A DNA stretch of 64,000 nt from Bacillus sp. FJAT-52991 (GTDB lineage: Bacteria; Bacillota; Bacilli; Bacillales; Domibacillaceae): positions 761,001 through 825,000 of the forward strand of contig NZ_CP147404.1 of the NCBI RefSeq assembly GCF_037201805.1, written 5' to 3'. The notes beneath the pieces are model-generated. The model was not told where the DNA came from. It saw only the letters and a program-made list of their open reading frames with translations, and made no database searches. The position numbers and the translations under genes were made by a program. Positions 15,824 to 24,777 of the stretch are shown piece by piece. How positions within the stretch are numbered: the first letter of the stretch is position 1; the number at the start of each line of letters is the position of its first letter.

Positions 15824-17182
15824 TTAGGCACTTAGTTTTTTGGTTTTTTCTTCGTTAATGGCTTTTAGTACGTTCTTTGTTTCGTGAATGACGACGCCTG
15901 ATAGGCCAACAATTCCAATCAAGTTAGGGAAGGCCATTAAGCCGTTCATTATATCAGAAAATGCCCAAACGACATCCAGTTTGGCAATTGCTCCCACAAA
16001 GACAGCTATAACGAAAGCAATGCGATAGTATTTAACGACCTTTTTGCTGAATAAATAAGAGAAACATTTCTCTCCATAATAAGACCAACCAATGATCGTA
16101 GATGAAGCAAAGAATAATAGGCCAAGTGCAACGACATATGCACCAGCTGAACCAAGGAACATTTCAAAGGAAGCCGTTGTCAGCTCGCTGCCTTCAAGAC
16201 CAGTGTCATATTTTCCTGCAAGAACGATCGTTAATCCTGTAATGGAACAAATTAAAATTGTATCAATAAATACTTGTGTCATAGAGACAAGGGCTTGTCG
16301 AGCTGGCATATCCGTTTTTGCCGCTGCTGCCGCAATTGGTGCAGAACCGAGACCAGCTTCATTCGAGAAAACACCTCGTGCCACCCCGTAACGAATGACC
16401 GCACCAACCGCACCACCAGCCACAGCATTCCCAGTAAAGGCATCTGAGAAAATAAGAGCAAGGGCTGCTGGAATTTCACTAATATTCATAAATAAGACGA
16501 TCAGACCTGCCACAAGATAAAATAGAGCCATAATGGGTACGAAAAACGCAGTCACTTTTCCGATACTTTTGATTCCGCCTAAAAGAACTAAGGCAGTGAA
16601 AACAGTAAGGGCTACACCTGTGACCCACGTCGGAATGTTAAAAGTGGAATCTACAACACCTGCGACGGAATTTGCCTGCACAAGGTTACCAATTCCAAAG
16701 GCAGCCATGGCACCGAATGCAGCAAACATGACACCAAGCCATTTTTGATTTAACCCTCGTTCTAAATAATACATTGGGCCACCGGACATTTCGCCGTCTT
16801 CATCTTGTACACGATATTTAACCGCTAAAACGGCTTCGGCATATTTCGTAGCCATACCAAAGAAGGCACTCATCCACATCCAAAAAATCGCTCCGGGTCC
16901 ACCAATTAACACAGCAGTGGCGACCCCGACAATGTTACCGGTACCAACAGTAGCAGCAAGTGCGGTCATTAGTGCTTGGAAATGGGAAATATCCCCTTCA
17001 GATTGATGATCCTGACTTTTACTGAAAGCTAGCTTCAGTGAATATGGGAGCAATTTCAATTGTAAAAATCCGAGACGAATCGTTAAATAAATACCTGTAC
17101 CTACTAATAATATAAGAAGTGGCGGCCCCCAAATCATGTCGCTAATATCTTTCAACACTTCAAGAAGCTTTTCTTGATTCAT
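15824..17182 (-). CDS. Sodium:alanine symporter, AGCS family
   Basis: 452 residues with about ten membrane helices. Family signatures include LMTALAATVGTGNIVGVATAVLIGGPGAIFWMWMSAFFGMATKYAEA, GGPMYYLERGL and GVARGVFSNEAGLGSAPIAAAAA. It imports alanine or glycine (possibly glutamine, as AlsT) with Na+. The end lies against the 59-bp repeat (stop 15824, repeat end 15820). ATG 17182 has GGGGGAGAAAG upstream. Several AGCS paralogues exist in Bacillus, so no symbol is given. Confidence 0.94.
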   Translation of the reverse strand: MNQEKLLEVLKDISDMIWGPPLLILLVGTGIYLTIRLGFLQLKLLPYSLKLAFSKSQDHQSEGDISHFQALMTALAATVGTGNIVGVATAVLIGGPGAIFWMWMSAFFGMATKYAEAVLAVKYRVQDEDGEMSGGPMYYLERGLNQKWLGVMFAAFGAMAAFGIGNLVQANSVAGVVDSTFNIPTWVTGVALTVFTALVLLGGIKSIGKVTAFFVPIMALFYLVAGLIVLFMNISEIPAALALIFSDAFTGNAVAGGAVGAVIRYGVARGVFSNEAGLGSAPIAAAAAKTDMPARQALVSMTQVFIDTILICSITGLTIVLAGKYDTGLEGSELTTASFEMFLGSAGAYVVALGLLFFASSTIIGWSYYGEKCFSYLFSKKVVKYYRIAFVIAVFVGAIAKLDVVWAFSDIMNGLMAFPNLIGIVGLSGVVIHETKNVLKAINEEKTKKLSA

Positions 17183-17408
17183 GCTTTCTCCCCCCTTTTT
17201 TTTTATTATATAAGAATATTCTGAAAAAACTAGATATTATGTGAAGAAAAATAAGAAAACATGTAATTTTTGTTAAAAAAACAAATGGAAATCGAGAATC
17301 AGCTTGTTTTTGCTTTGTCAAAAATAGATTTTATTAGGTGAAATGAAGGGGGATTTGTTATAAGATGGAGAATATGTATATGTTATTCTTATATAAGAAG
17401 GTGGGAAA

Positions 17409-17879
17409 ATGATTCGAGTGTTATTTGTCTGTCTCGGAAACATTTGCCGTTCACCTATGGCTGAAGCGATGTTTCGAGATTTAGTACTACGGGAAAAATT
17501 AGACGATGTCATTGAAGTAGACTCTGCTGGAACAAGTCATTGGCATATCGGAGAATCTCCACATGAAGGCACGCTAGCGATTTTAAAAAAGTATAAAGTG
17601 AGTAGTGAAGGGTTAAAAGCTAGACAGTTACAGGTTGAAGATAGTGACCATTTTCATTATATTGTGGCTATGGATAGTGAAAATGTCAAAAATATTTATA
17701 GAAAAATAGCTTCAAAGAGGAAAGGTCCAGTCATTCAACTTCCTGACTTAGTCAAAGAAGTGAAGATGAAAGATGTGCCAGATCCTTATTTTACTGGGAA
17801 CTTTGAAGAGGTTTACGAGCTAATCGAAAAGGGAAATCTAGCCCTTTTACAATTAATTAAACAAGAGCAACATTTATAA
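17409..17879 (+). CDS. yfkJ: Low-molecular-weight protein tyrosine phosphatase (YfkJ-like)
   Basis: 156 residues. The P-loop VCLGNICRSP (Cys8, Arg14, Ser15) and general-acid Asp125 in VPDPYF define a complete LMW-PTP active site, which removes phosphate from tyrosine of cytoplasmic proteins. ATG 17409 follows AAGGTGGGAAA. Two genes follow closely in the order of the B. subtilis yfkJ-yfkI-yfkH operon, supporting the orthologue name. Confidence 0.93.
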   Translation: MIRVLFVCLGNICRSPMAEAMFRDLVLREKLDDVIEVDSAGTSHWHIGESPHEGTLAILKKYKVSSEGLKARQLQVEDSDHFHYIVAMDSENVKNIYRKIASKRKGPVIQLPDLVKEVKMKDVPDPYFTGNFEEVYELIEKGNLALLQLIKQEQHL

Positions 17880-17924
17880 TGAAAATAAATAAAGTACATA
17901 TATTGTCGAGAAGGGATGATTAAC

Positions 17925-18272
17925 ATGGGGAAAATGAAATTTGTTGCTGGAGTAGTGATCGGTGCCGTAGTCGGAGGAGCGATTAGTCTCACCGATCGAA
18001 AGACGAGAGAGGAAATGAATGCATGTGGCAAGCGTGTATGTGAATTAGTGAAAAATCGAGAACAACTTGTCGATTCTTCAAAGGATATCATCAATCTCGC
18101 GAAAGAAACATATGAACAGGTTAATGAAGATATCGGGTTTATTCGTGATAAGGTAAGCAGTTTGAAAGAATTAACACCCCAAGTAAAAGAATTAGTGGGA
18201 GAGACAAAAACGACATTTCTTCCTGATGAAGAGGAGCCGTTATCTGCATCTGATTCATCTACTTCAAAATAA
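17925..18272 (+). CDS. yfkI: YtxH-domain protein (YfkI-like)
   Basis: 115 residues: one N-terminal membrane helix (FVAGVVIGAVVGGAISL), then a charged helical, probably coiled-coil tail (about 30-85) and an acidic-serine end. This is the YtxH layout; function unknown. ATG 17925 is chosen because AGAAGGG ends nine bases before it; ATG 17916 touches that site. It is the second gene of the yfkJ-yfkI-yfkH set, 14 bp before the next start. Confidence 0.85.
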   Translation: MGKMKFVAGVVIGAVVGGAISLTDRKTREEMNACGKRVCELVKNREQLVDSSKDIINLAKETYEQVNEDIGFIRDKVSSLKELTPQVKELVGETKTTFLPDEEEPLSASDSSTSK

Positions 18273-18286
18273 ATGGGGGTGATGGA

Positions 18287-19123
18287 TTGAGGGTCATTAT
18301 AGAGAAACAGAAACCAATCGTGACCTATCTGATTGGGCGCTTTAAAGAGTCGGATATCGCTGGCACCGCTGCTCAAATGGCCTACTTTTTTTTGTTGTCT
18401 ATTTTTCCGTTGATGATTTTTACTACAACATTACTTGCTTTTTTGCCGATCACAACTGATGATGTATTCGCGCTAATTGAAGATTTTGCCCCAGAGCAGA
18501 CAATAAGCATGATCCAAGAAATAGTAGAGGGAGTGCTAGAGACTCGCAGTGGCGGCCTTTTGTCATTTGGGATTATTGGGACGATTTGGTCCGCCTCTAA
18601 TGGGATGAACGCAATTATTAAAGGGCTAAACCAAGCATATAGTGTGGAAGAGACTAGACCTTTTTATACCAATCGGGGAATCTCTGTTTTATTAACATTC
18701 GGTTTTATTTTAATTGTAACTGTCGCTTTAGTATTGCAAGTCTTTGGCCGGCAGCTTGGTTTGTTGGCGTCTGGATATTTAAACGTCCCTGAAGAATTAG
18801 TTGTTCTATGGGATTGGGTGAGATGGTCTGTTTCCCCAATTCTCATATTTAGTGTATTTGTAGGGCTGTATTATTTTGCTCCAAGCTTAAAAGTGAAGCT
18901 GCGGTCGGTGATTCCTGGAGCTGCTTTTGCCACGTTAGGTTGGATTGTCGCCTCTTTTGGCTTTTCTTTTTATGTGAATAATTTTGGTAATTACTCCGCT
19001 ACTTATGGAAGTATCGGGGGGATCATCATTATGATGATTTGGTTCTATTTAACGGCCTTTGTCATTTTAATTGGCGGTGAAATTAACGCATTCAGAAATA
19101 GCAAGATCCAATCAACGAAGTAA
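18287..19123 (+). CDS. yfkH: YihY/BrkB-family membrane protein (YfkH-like)
   Basis: 278 residues with six or so membrane helices; family stretches GTAAQMAYFFLLSIFPLMIF, LLSFGIIGTIWSASNGMNAIIKGLNQAY and YGSIGGIIIMMIWFYLTAFVILIGGEINA are clear. Often labelled ribonuclease BN through an old error; the family has no established enzyme activity. TTG 18287 is used with GGGGGTGATGG upstream. It ends the operon with a terminator at 19181-19219. Confidence 0.92.
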   Translation: MRVIIEKQKPIVTYLIGRFKESDIAGTAAQMAYFFLLSIFPLMIFTTTLLAFLPITTDDVFALIEDFAPEQTISMIQEIVEGVLETRSGGLLSFGIIGTIWSASNGMNAIIKGLNQAYSVEETRPFYTNRGISVLLTFGFILIVTVALVLQVFGRQLGLLASGYLNVPEELVVLWDWVRWSVSPILIFSVFVGLYYFAPSLKVKLRSVIPGAAFATLGWIVASFGFSFYVNNFGNYSATYGSIGGIIIMMIWFYLTAFVILIGGEINAFRNSKIQSTK

Positions 19124-19180
19124 AAAAGCAACGTTTTTTTCTAAAGTGTCTTCTATATAAAGAATATTTAAAAAAGGCTA

Positions 19181-19219
19181 AGAAGATGATTTCTGTATGA
19201 ACAGAGTCATCTTCTTTTA
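19181..19219 (+). terminator. Terminator after yfkH
   Basis: AGAAGATGATTTCTGT pairs with ACAGAGTCATCTTCT, then TTTT. Confidence 0.88.
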
Positions 19220-19338
19220 ATTTCATCGGTTGATTTATCAGAATTTACTGTACTCATAACATATCAATATAGTAAAATGATACTAATATGGTTTTTACTT
19301 ACATTATATAATGCTGGTTAAAAAAGAGGAGGGTACAT

Positions 19339-20880
19339 ATGTTTTCAAAATGGAAAATAGGTATGGTTACATCTTTGTTTGCACTTACTACTTTTGCAAC
19401 TACAACATCCGCTGAAGAACCATCGGTGGCTCATCAAAATTGGCAAGAGTCGGTAGAAGAACAAGCCAAAAAATTAAATGCTCCGATCGACACATCCGCA
19501 GAGGAGTTACTATTTTTACAACAGACGTTAAAGGATAAACAAACTGTACTAAGTGGTATGACAACCATGCATCAATCTAAAGATAATAGGATTAAATATT
19601 TACATGAAAAGCTGGCTCGTCAAAATTGGCAAGAGTGGGTAGGAGAACATGCCAAAAGATTAAATGCTCCGACCGACACGTCAACAGAGGATTTAACATT
19701 CTTACAACAGACGTTAAAGGATAATCGAATTGTACTGCTTGGTGAGTCAACTCATGGTTCAACTGAAATGAATCAATCTAAGATTCGTATGATTAAATAT
19801 TTACATGAAGAGCTCGATTATGATGTTCTGGCTTTCGAGGCAGGTTTTGCTGAAACAAATGCAGTCTATCAAAATCTTGATAATTTGACGGCAGAGCAAG
19901 CGATGAAACAAGCCATTTATGGTGTATGGTTCACAGAAGAAGTAGAAGAATTGTTTCAGTATATGAAAGAACAAAAAGAAAAAGGGGATCCTCTCATTTT
20001 AACGGGATTTGACATGCAAGTACCGTGGAACTCTTCTACTGCACCTTTTGCGTCTTTTGCAAAAGAATGGATAGGAAAAGTGAATCCTGAAATCGCCAAT
20101 GTCATTCAAGAAGCAGAAAGCGAAATAGTTGAATTGCGGGATGCCCCTTCCTATGAAGTATTTAAAGAAAAAAAACAACCTGTATTGGATAAATATGAAA
20201 GAGTAAAAGAGTTTGTTCAGCATCACAAGGCAGAATTACTTCAAGTTGCCCCTTCAAAGTCATATGATGTGAATCTCTTAGAACAAACAATAAATATTCG
20301 AATTGATACGATTAACACATATATTGAAAATGATAAAAAAATTATGAGTGGAATTCCACCTGAAAATGTTACTGATATTCCATTTTATTTACGAGATCAA
20401 AAAATGGCAGAAAATTTATTATGGCTCAGTGAAGAACAATTTAAAAACGAAAAAATAATAGTGTGGGGCCATAATTATCATATTCGAAAACAGAATTCTA
20501 AAATGATTCAAGATTTTACAAATACTGATGGGTATGCAGGACCTAATATGATAGACTTCATTCCAGACTTTATAAAAGATCAGATGTACTCAATTGGTGT
20601 GTTTGCGTATAGTGGAAGTAGTTTAGGTAGTGATAATCAAAGTGTTTTCCCTGTGAGTGAGAAGCATGAAGCAAATAGTATTGAGGAGATATTGAAAGCT
20701 GGTCAGCATCCACAGGTTTTCGTCAATTTAAAAGGTGAGAAGAATCACCCAGGAACGTCTTGGATGTTTTCACCAATTAAAGGGAAGTATTGGGGGTTTG
20801 TAGATGAAATCATGATTCCAAATCAACAATACGATGGAATTCTATGGTTAGAGCATATTACTCCCTCTCATATTAAATGA
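19339..20880 (+). CDS. Secreted erythromycin-esterase-family protein with duplicated N-terminus
   Basis: 513 residues with a signal peptide (cut near Ala25). The Ere-type esterase domain shows VLLGESTHG (132-140), LAFEAGFAETNAVY, LTGFDMQ and VWGHNYHI, the residues holding the catalytic His/Glu set. Residues 32-93 and 94-160 are near copies (start HQNWQESVEEQAKKLNAP / RQNWQEWVGEHAKRLNAP), but copy 1 has lost the GESTHG loop (SGMTTMHQS). Copy 1 is thus an inactive partial duplicate in front of a complete domain. Known Ere enzymes open macrolide lactones in the cytoplasm; a secreted member may act on something else. ATG 19339, AGAGGAGGG upstream. Confidence 0.88.
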   Translation: MFSKWKIGMVTSLFALTTFATTTSAEEPSVAHQNWQESVEEQAKKLNAPIDTSAEELLFLQQTLKDKQTVLSGMTTMHQSKDNRIKYLHEKLARQNWQEWVGEHAKRLNAPTDTSTEDLTFLQQTLKDNRIVLLGESTHGSTEMNQSKIRMIKYLHEELDYDVLAFEAGFAETNAVYQNLDNLTAEQAMKQAIYGVWFTEEVEELFQYMKEQKEKGDPLILTGFDMQVPWNSSTAPFASFAKEWIGKVNPEIANVIQEAESEIVELRDAPSYEVFKEKKQPVLDKYERVKEFVQHHKAELLQVAPSKSYDVNLLEQTINIRIDTINTYIENDKKIMSGIPPENVTDIPFYLRDQKMAENLLWLSEEQFKNEKIIVWGHNYHIRKQNSKMIQDFTNTDGYAGPNMIDFIPDFIKDQMYSIGVFAYSGSSLGSDNQSVFPVSEKHEANSIEEILKAGQHPQVFVNLKGEKNHPGTSWMFSPIKGKYWGFVDEIMIPNQQYDGILWLEHITPSHIK

Positions 20881-20991
20881 ATGTTTGAATATGATAACTT
20901 AAAAAGCGATCCATTTAGTTAGAACGTTCCCAATTATAAAGACAAGCATCACTAATAATAATAACTTTGATAATGAATTAAAAAATAATAT

Positions 20992-21036
20992 AAGGAAAGC
21001 ACCGTTTAAAAAAGATAAAATGGTGCTTTCCTTATT
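20992..21036. terminator. Bidirectional terminator between the esterase-like gene and pfeT
   Basis: AAGGAAAGCACC pairs with GGTGCTTTCCTT around an A-rich loop; best placed for the minus-strand pfeT. Confidence 0.8.
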
Positions 21037-21044
21037 TGAGTTTG

Positions 21045-22955
21045 TTATTTCAACAATCGCAATCCGTTTAGAATGACAAGGATCGTACTTCCTTCGTGAC
21101 CGATCACGCCGTATGGCAAGTCAAGTACTTGGAAGAAATTCGAGATAATGAGTAGCGTGATCACGGAAATGGAAAAGATCACATTTTGCTTGACGATTCG
21201 TTTCATTTTTTTGGAAAGACGAATGGCTTCAGCGATTTTAGGTAAGTCATTTTTCATTAACACGATATCGGCTGTTTCTAAGGCAACGTCTGAGCCTTCG
21301 CCCATCGCGATGCCGATATTAGCTGTAGCGAGGGCTGGTGCATCGTTAATTCCGTCTCCAACCATAGCAACGGTTCCATGTTTTTCGATGAGCTTTTTCA
21401 AGTGTTCTACTTTATGCTCTGGTAAACATTCGGCGATAAAACTATCTAAGTGAGCTTCTTCTGCAATGGCTTTCGCCGTTTTTTCGTTGTCGCCCGTAAG
21501 CATAATCGTATAAATGCCTTCTTGACGAAGCAGATCTAATGCGAGCTTCGTTTCTTCTCGGATTAAATCCTTTAAAGCAATGACAGCTGCGACCCCATGT
21601 TCATCTGCCATAAACACCGTGGTTTTTCCTGTAGCAGCCAGCTCTTTCGCTTGACCAGAAGCAAAAGCAAAGGCTTCTTCACGTCCAACAAAGTCCGCTT
21701 TTCCAATTTTCCATTCCTTGCCGTTCACTTGTCCTTTCACGCCCCAGCCAGCAACATCCTCTAAATGATCAGGGGAAGAAAAAGCAATTTGCTGCTTTTG
21801 AGCGTAGCGAACGACGGCTTGAGCAAGTGGATGATTCGATTGACTTTCGATTGAAGCGGCTACTGTTAATAGCTCCGTTTGATCGAGATCCTCGCGAACA
21901 ATCACATCAGTTACTTCTGGTTTTCCTCTCGTTAACGTACCTGTTTTATCAAAGGCAATAGCCTTTAAATGGCTTAAGTTTTCTAAGTGTACGCCACCTT
22001 TGAATAGAATGCCGTGACGGGCTCCATTTGAAATGGCTGATAACGTCGCCGGCATAATGGAGGAGACGAGGGCACATGGTGAAGCGACTACCAGTAGAAC
22101 CATCGCCCGGTAAAATGTTTCATTCCAACTCCAGCCAAGCGCATAATGAGGGACAAACATCATTAAGAAGACGACGGCTAGCACCACTTTTACATACGTA
22201 CCTTCAAATTTTTCGATAAATTGTTGAGAAGGTGGTTTTTCACTTTGAGCAGATTGCACGAGTTGAATGATCTTTTGGAACAAGCTTTCCGTCGATTTCT
22301 TTGTCACTTTAATGTAAATGGAGCCAGTAATATTGACCGTTCCTGCAAATACCTCACCATCTACTTCTTTTGATACAGGGATCGATTCACCCGTAATGGC
22401 TGCTTCATCGATTGAAGTTCGCCCTTTTGTGATCATGCCATCAGCTGGAATTCGCTCACCTGGTTTAACAAGAATGATATCATCAAGGGCTAGCTCCGAT
22501 ATATGAACACGCTCTTCTGATCCATCGATTACTCGTAAAGCTTCTTCAGGCTGAATCTCCATTAACGCGGAAATTTCTTTCTGACTTTTATTCATCGTAT
22601 ACGTTTCAAGTGCGCCACTTACGGCAAAAATAAAAATAAGGATGGCACCTTCTGTCCAATAGCCGATGATGGCCGAACCGACTGCGGCAAAAATCATTAG
22701 CATCTCAACGTTTAATTCTTTCTCTTCAATGGTTGCTTCAATGCCTTCTTTTGCTTTGGAAAAACCGCCGATAATAAAGGCTGCTACATAGCTGACAATT
22801 GCTGCGGTGTGAATCTCGTTATGATCGAACAGCCACCCAGTTAAAATCAGTACGCCGCTAAATAGGGCGGCAATTAATTCTGCATGTGGCAGTATTTTCT
22901 TAAGCCAAATCGCTTGTTCTGTTGAATTAGACAAAGCTTTTACTTGTGCATCCAT
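21045..22955 (-). CDS. pfeT: P1B4-type metal-exporting ATPase, PfeT (ZosA)-like
   Basis: 636 residues. No N-terminal metal-binding domain. TGES (188-191), the transport motif SPC (292-294, SPCALVSS), phosphorylated DKTGT (336-340), SNHPLA, TGDN and GDGINDAP are intact, and the last helix carries HEGST. SPC plus HEGST marks the P1B4 subgroup, which includes B. subtilis PfeT/ZosA, an Fe(II) effluxer under PerR and Fur. Size matches PfeT closely. ATG 22955 follows AAGGAGG. Three iron/peroxide-type operator sequences lie upstream (22993-23107). Confidence 0.93.
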   Translation of the reverse strand: MDAQVKALSNSTEQAIWLKKILPHAELIAALFSGVLILTGWLFDHNEIHTAAIVSYVAAFIIGGFSKAKEGIEATIEEKELNVEMLMIFAAVGSAIIGYWTEGAILIFIFAVSGALETYTMNKSQKEISALMEIQPEEALRVIDGSEERVHISELALDDIILVKPGERIPADGMITKGRTSIDEAAITGESIPVSKEVDGEVFAGTVNITGSIYIKVTKKSTESLFQKIIQLVQSAQSEKPPSQQFIEKFEGTYVKVVLAVVFLMMFVPHYALGWSWNETFYRAMVLLVVASPCALVSSIMPATLSAISNGARHGILFKGGVHLENLSHLKAIAFDKTGTLTRGKPEVTDVIVREDLDQTELLTVAASIESQSNHPLAQAVVRYAQKQQIAFSSPDHLEDVAGWGVKGQVNGKEWKIGKADFVGREEAFAFASGQAKELAATGKTTVFMADEHGVAAVIALKDLIREETKLALDLLRQEGIYTIMLTGDNEKTAKAIAEEAHLDSFIAECLPEHKVEHLKKLIEKHGTVAMVGDGINDAPALATANIGIAMGEGSDVALETADIVLMKNDLPKIAEAIRLSKKMKRIVKQNVIFSISVITLLIISNFFQVLDLPYGVIGHEGSTILVILNGLRLLK

Positions 22956-22992
22956 ATTAAAACCTCCTTAAATGATAATTTGTTTAATTAAA

Positions 22993-23007
22993 TGATAATA
23001 ATAATCA
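22993..23007 (-). promoter_or_regulatory. Fur-like 7-1-7 box before pfeT
   Basis: TGATAATAATAATCA differs from the 7-1-7 Fur box TGATAATNATTATCA at one position. It is 37 bases upstream of the pfeT start. Confidence 0.5.
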
Positions 23008-23024
23008 CATTCTTCATCATAAAA

Positions 23025-23043
23025 GATAGTGAAAATCGTTATC
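23025..23043 (-). promoter_or_regulatory. Second Fur-like box before pfeT
   Basis: GATAGTGAAAATCGTTATC matches 16 of 19 bases of the classical Fur box GATAATGATAATCATTATC. Confidence 0.5.
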
Positions 23044-23092
23044 AAAACCTTTAGTACAAGCATTTTTTTGAAATAAACAACTGATTTTCATT

Positions 23093-23107
23093 TTAAAATT
23101 ATTATAA
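23093..23107 (-). promoter_or_regulatory. PerR box before pfeT
   Basis: TTAAAATTATTATAA (minus strand TTATAATAATTTTAA) matches the PerR box TTATAATNATTATAA at all but one defined position. The minus-strand TATAAT could itself be the -10. PerR is encoded at 62065-62511. Confidence 0.65.
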
Positions 23108-23170
23108 TTAAGAACATCTTAACATAGGGCAATTGAAAAAGAAAGGATAAATCATGTGTTTTCAAGTCGC

Positions 23171-23229
23171 TTTTTTATCCCGCATTAACGGGCTGTAAGA
23201 CCTCCCCACTGATTGAAGTTTCATTTCAT
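23171..23229 (-). repeat. Dispersed structured repeat, internally deleted copy 4
   Basis: On the minus strand GAAACTTCAATCAGTGGGGA runs straight into GGTCTTACAGCCCGTTAATG and GCGGGATAAA. The outer ends match the full copies; about 95 bp between the two G-runs are missing. Confidence 0.9.
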
Positions 23230-23344
23230 CAGTTAAAATGAAAAAGAATACAATAGCGAGGGGGAGGGAAATATATTTTTCACAGAAAGAGAGTAGAGCA
23301 GAGTTGTAATTGTCACTAATTTATAACGGAAGAGAGGTCCGCGA

Positions 23345-24400
23345 ATGGGTAAAATATTTGGAATCATGGTCTTACTTGGGGTACCATTGTCTGTAGCAGG
23401 ATCTGTACTACATTGGTCAAGCATTTTGATGTTTGGGATTTACTGTTTGACGATTATTGCCTTATCTAGTTATATGGGAAGAGCAACAGAAAGTTTAGCT
23501 ATTGTCGCCGGTCCGCGAATTGGTGGATTGTTAAATGCTACTTTTGGAAATGCGGTGGAGCTGATCATTTCAATTTTTGCGTTGAAAGAAGGCTTAGTTG
23601 AAGTGGTACTTGCTTCATTGACAGGCTCTGTTTTAGGAAACTTATTATTAGTTGCTGGACTCTCTTTCTTTTTAGGTGGAGTGAAATATAAGCGCCAAAC
23701 ATTCAATGTTCACGACGCTCGCCATAACTCAGGATTATTAATGTTTGCCGTCATTGTAGCTTTTGTCATTCCAGAGATCTTTGCTATGAATATGAATGAT
23801 ACAAAGACCATTTCATTAAGTATTGGGGTCTCAATTATATTAATTGTGTTATATTTAGCGGCCTTGTTCTTTAAATTAGTGACTCATCGCGGGGTATATG
23901 TTTCACAAGATGAAAATGTGGAGGCTGACCATGAGGAACCGGAATGGTCAAGAAAGAAGGCAATTGGCATTTTGTTTGCTGCTACTATTGCGGTTGCTTA
24001 CGTATCTGAAGGTCTCGTACATACATTTGAAGCAGTCGGCGAAAGCTTTGGATGGTCTGAATTGTTTATTGGGGTCATTATTGTTGCCATCGTTGGTAAC
24101 GCTGCAGAACACGCTTCAGCTATTTTAATGGCGATGAAAAATAAAATGGACGTTGCCGTTGAAATTGCTATCGGCTCCACTTTGCAAATTGCTATGTTTG
24201 TCGCCCCACTGCTCGTGTTATTGTCTTTATTATTTGTTGAACCAATGCCATTAGTATTCACAATTCCAGAGCTTGTCTCCATGGTCACAGCTGTCTTTTT
24301 AGCGATTGTCATCTCAAACGACGGAGAAACGAACTGGTTTGAAGGCCTCACTTTACTGGCTGCCTACTTTATCATGGGCATTGGATTTTACTTACTATAA
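23345..24400 (+). CDS. chaA: Ca2+/H+ antiporter, CaCA family (ChaA/YfkE)
   Basis: 351 residues with eleven or so helices and the two alpha-repeats of cation/proton exchangers: GNAVELIIS (68-76) and GNAAEHASAI (251-260), whose Glu residues bind the ion. It exports Ca2+ for protons at the cytoplasmic membrane, as does B. subtilis YfkE. ATG 23345 follows AGAGAGGTCC. The order chaA then yfkD is as in B. subtilis. A terminator and a 21-bp array follow. Confidence 0.94.
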   Translation: MGKIFGIMVLLGVPLSVAGSVLHWSSILMFGIYCLTIIALSSYMGRATESLAIVAGPRIGGLLNATFGNAVELIISIFALKEGLVEVVLASLTGSVLGNLLLVAGLSFFLGGVKYKRQTFNVHDARHNSGLLMFAVIVAFVIPEIFAMNMNDTKTISLSIGVSIILIVLYLAALFFKLVTHRGVYVSQDENVEADHEEPEWSRKKAIGILFAATIAVAYVSEGLVHTFEAVGESFGWSELFIGVIIVAIVGNAAEHASAILMAMKNKMDVAVEIAIGSTLQIAMFVAPLLVLLSLLFVEPMPLVFTIPELVSMVTAVFLAIVISNDGETNWFEGLTLLAAYFIMGIGFYLL

Positions 24401-24407
24401 ATGAATA

Positions 24408-24457
24408 AAAAGCTGCATCGAGCGGATTATCCCATCTGCCTGGTGCAGCTTTTTTTA
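24408..24457 (+). terminator. Terminator after chaA
   Basis: AAAAAGCTGCA pairs with TGCAGCTTTTT. Confidence 0.9.
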
Positions 24458-24495
24458 TTGGTTTGCTGAAAATCGAATACGCCGCCCAGGAGCAC

Positions 24496-24621
24496 GATCA
24501 GTCGTAGTGATGGCCTAATTAGTCGGTTCTGCAGTGTAATCAGTCGCCATTTGCTTATAATTAGTCGGGAAAGAGAAAAAATCAGTCGCTCTGAGTCAAC
24601 AATCAGTCACAAGTATAAACT
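24496..24621. repeat. 21-bp periodic array 2 (AATCAGTCG core)
   Basis: Six units at 24496, 24517, 24538, 24559, 24580 and 24601, exactly 21 bp apart, opening GATCAGTCG, AATTAGTCG, AATCAGTCG, AATTAGTCG, AATCAGTCG, AATCAGTCA. The other 12 bases of each unit differ. It starts about 40 bp after the chaA terminator; the rest of 24458-24777 shows no gene. Confidence 0.88.
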
Positions 24622-24777
24622 GCACACAAGATCGAAGAAGTTTCTATAATACAAAAAAACAGCCAACTAGCTTTAGGTTTTGCCAAAAAATCACCCGGTA
24701 CAGTCCTTCATTTCAATGGATAAAGAGAACCCGCGGGTACAAACTATAGAAAAAGAAGGCTTGGAGGAAATGACATC

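Noticed and set aside
18287..19123. Ribonuclease BN
   Set aside because: YihY/BrkB proteins are membrane proteins historically mislabelled so; no nuclease motif is present.
24496..24621. Possible CRISPR array
   Set aside because: Conserved part is only about 9 bp with 12-bp variable parts; CRISPR repeats and spacers are each more than 20 bp, and no cas genes are near.
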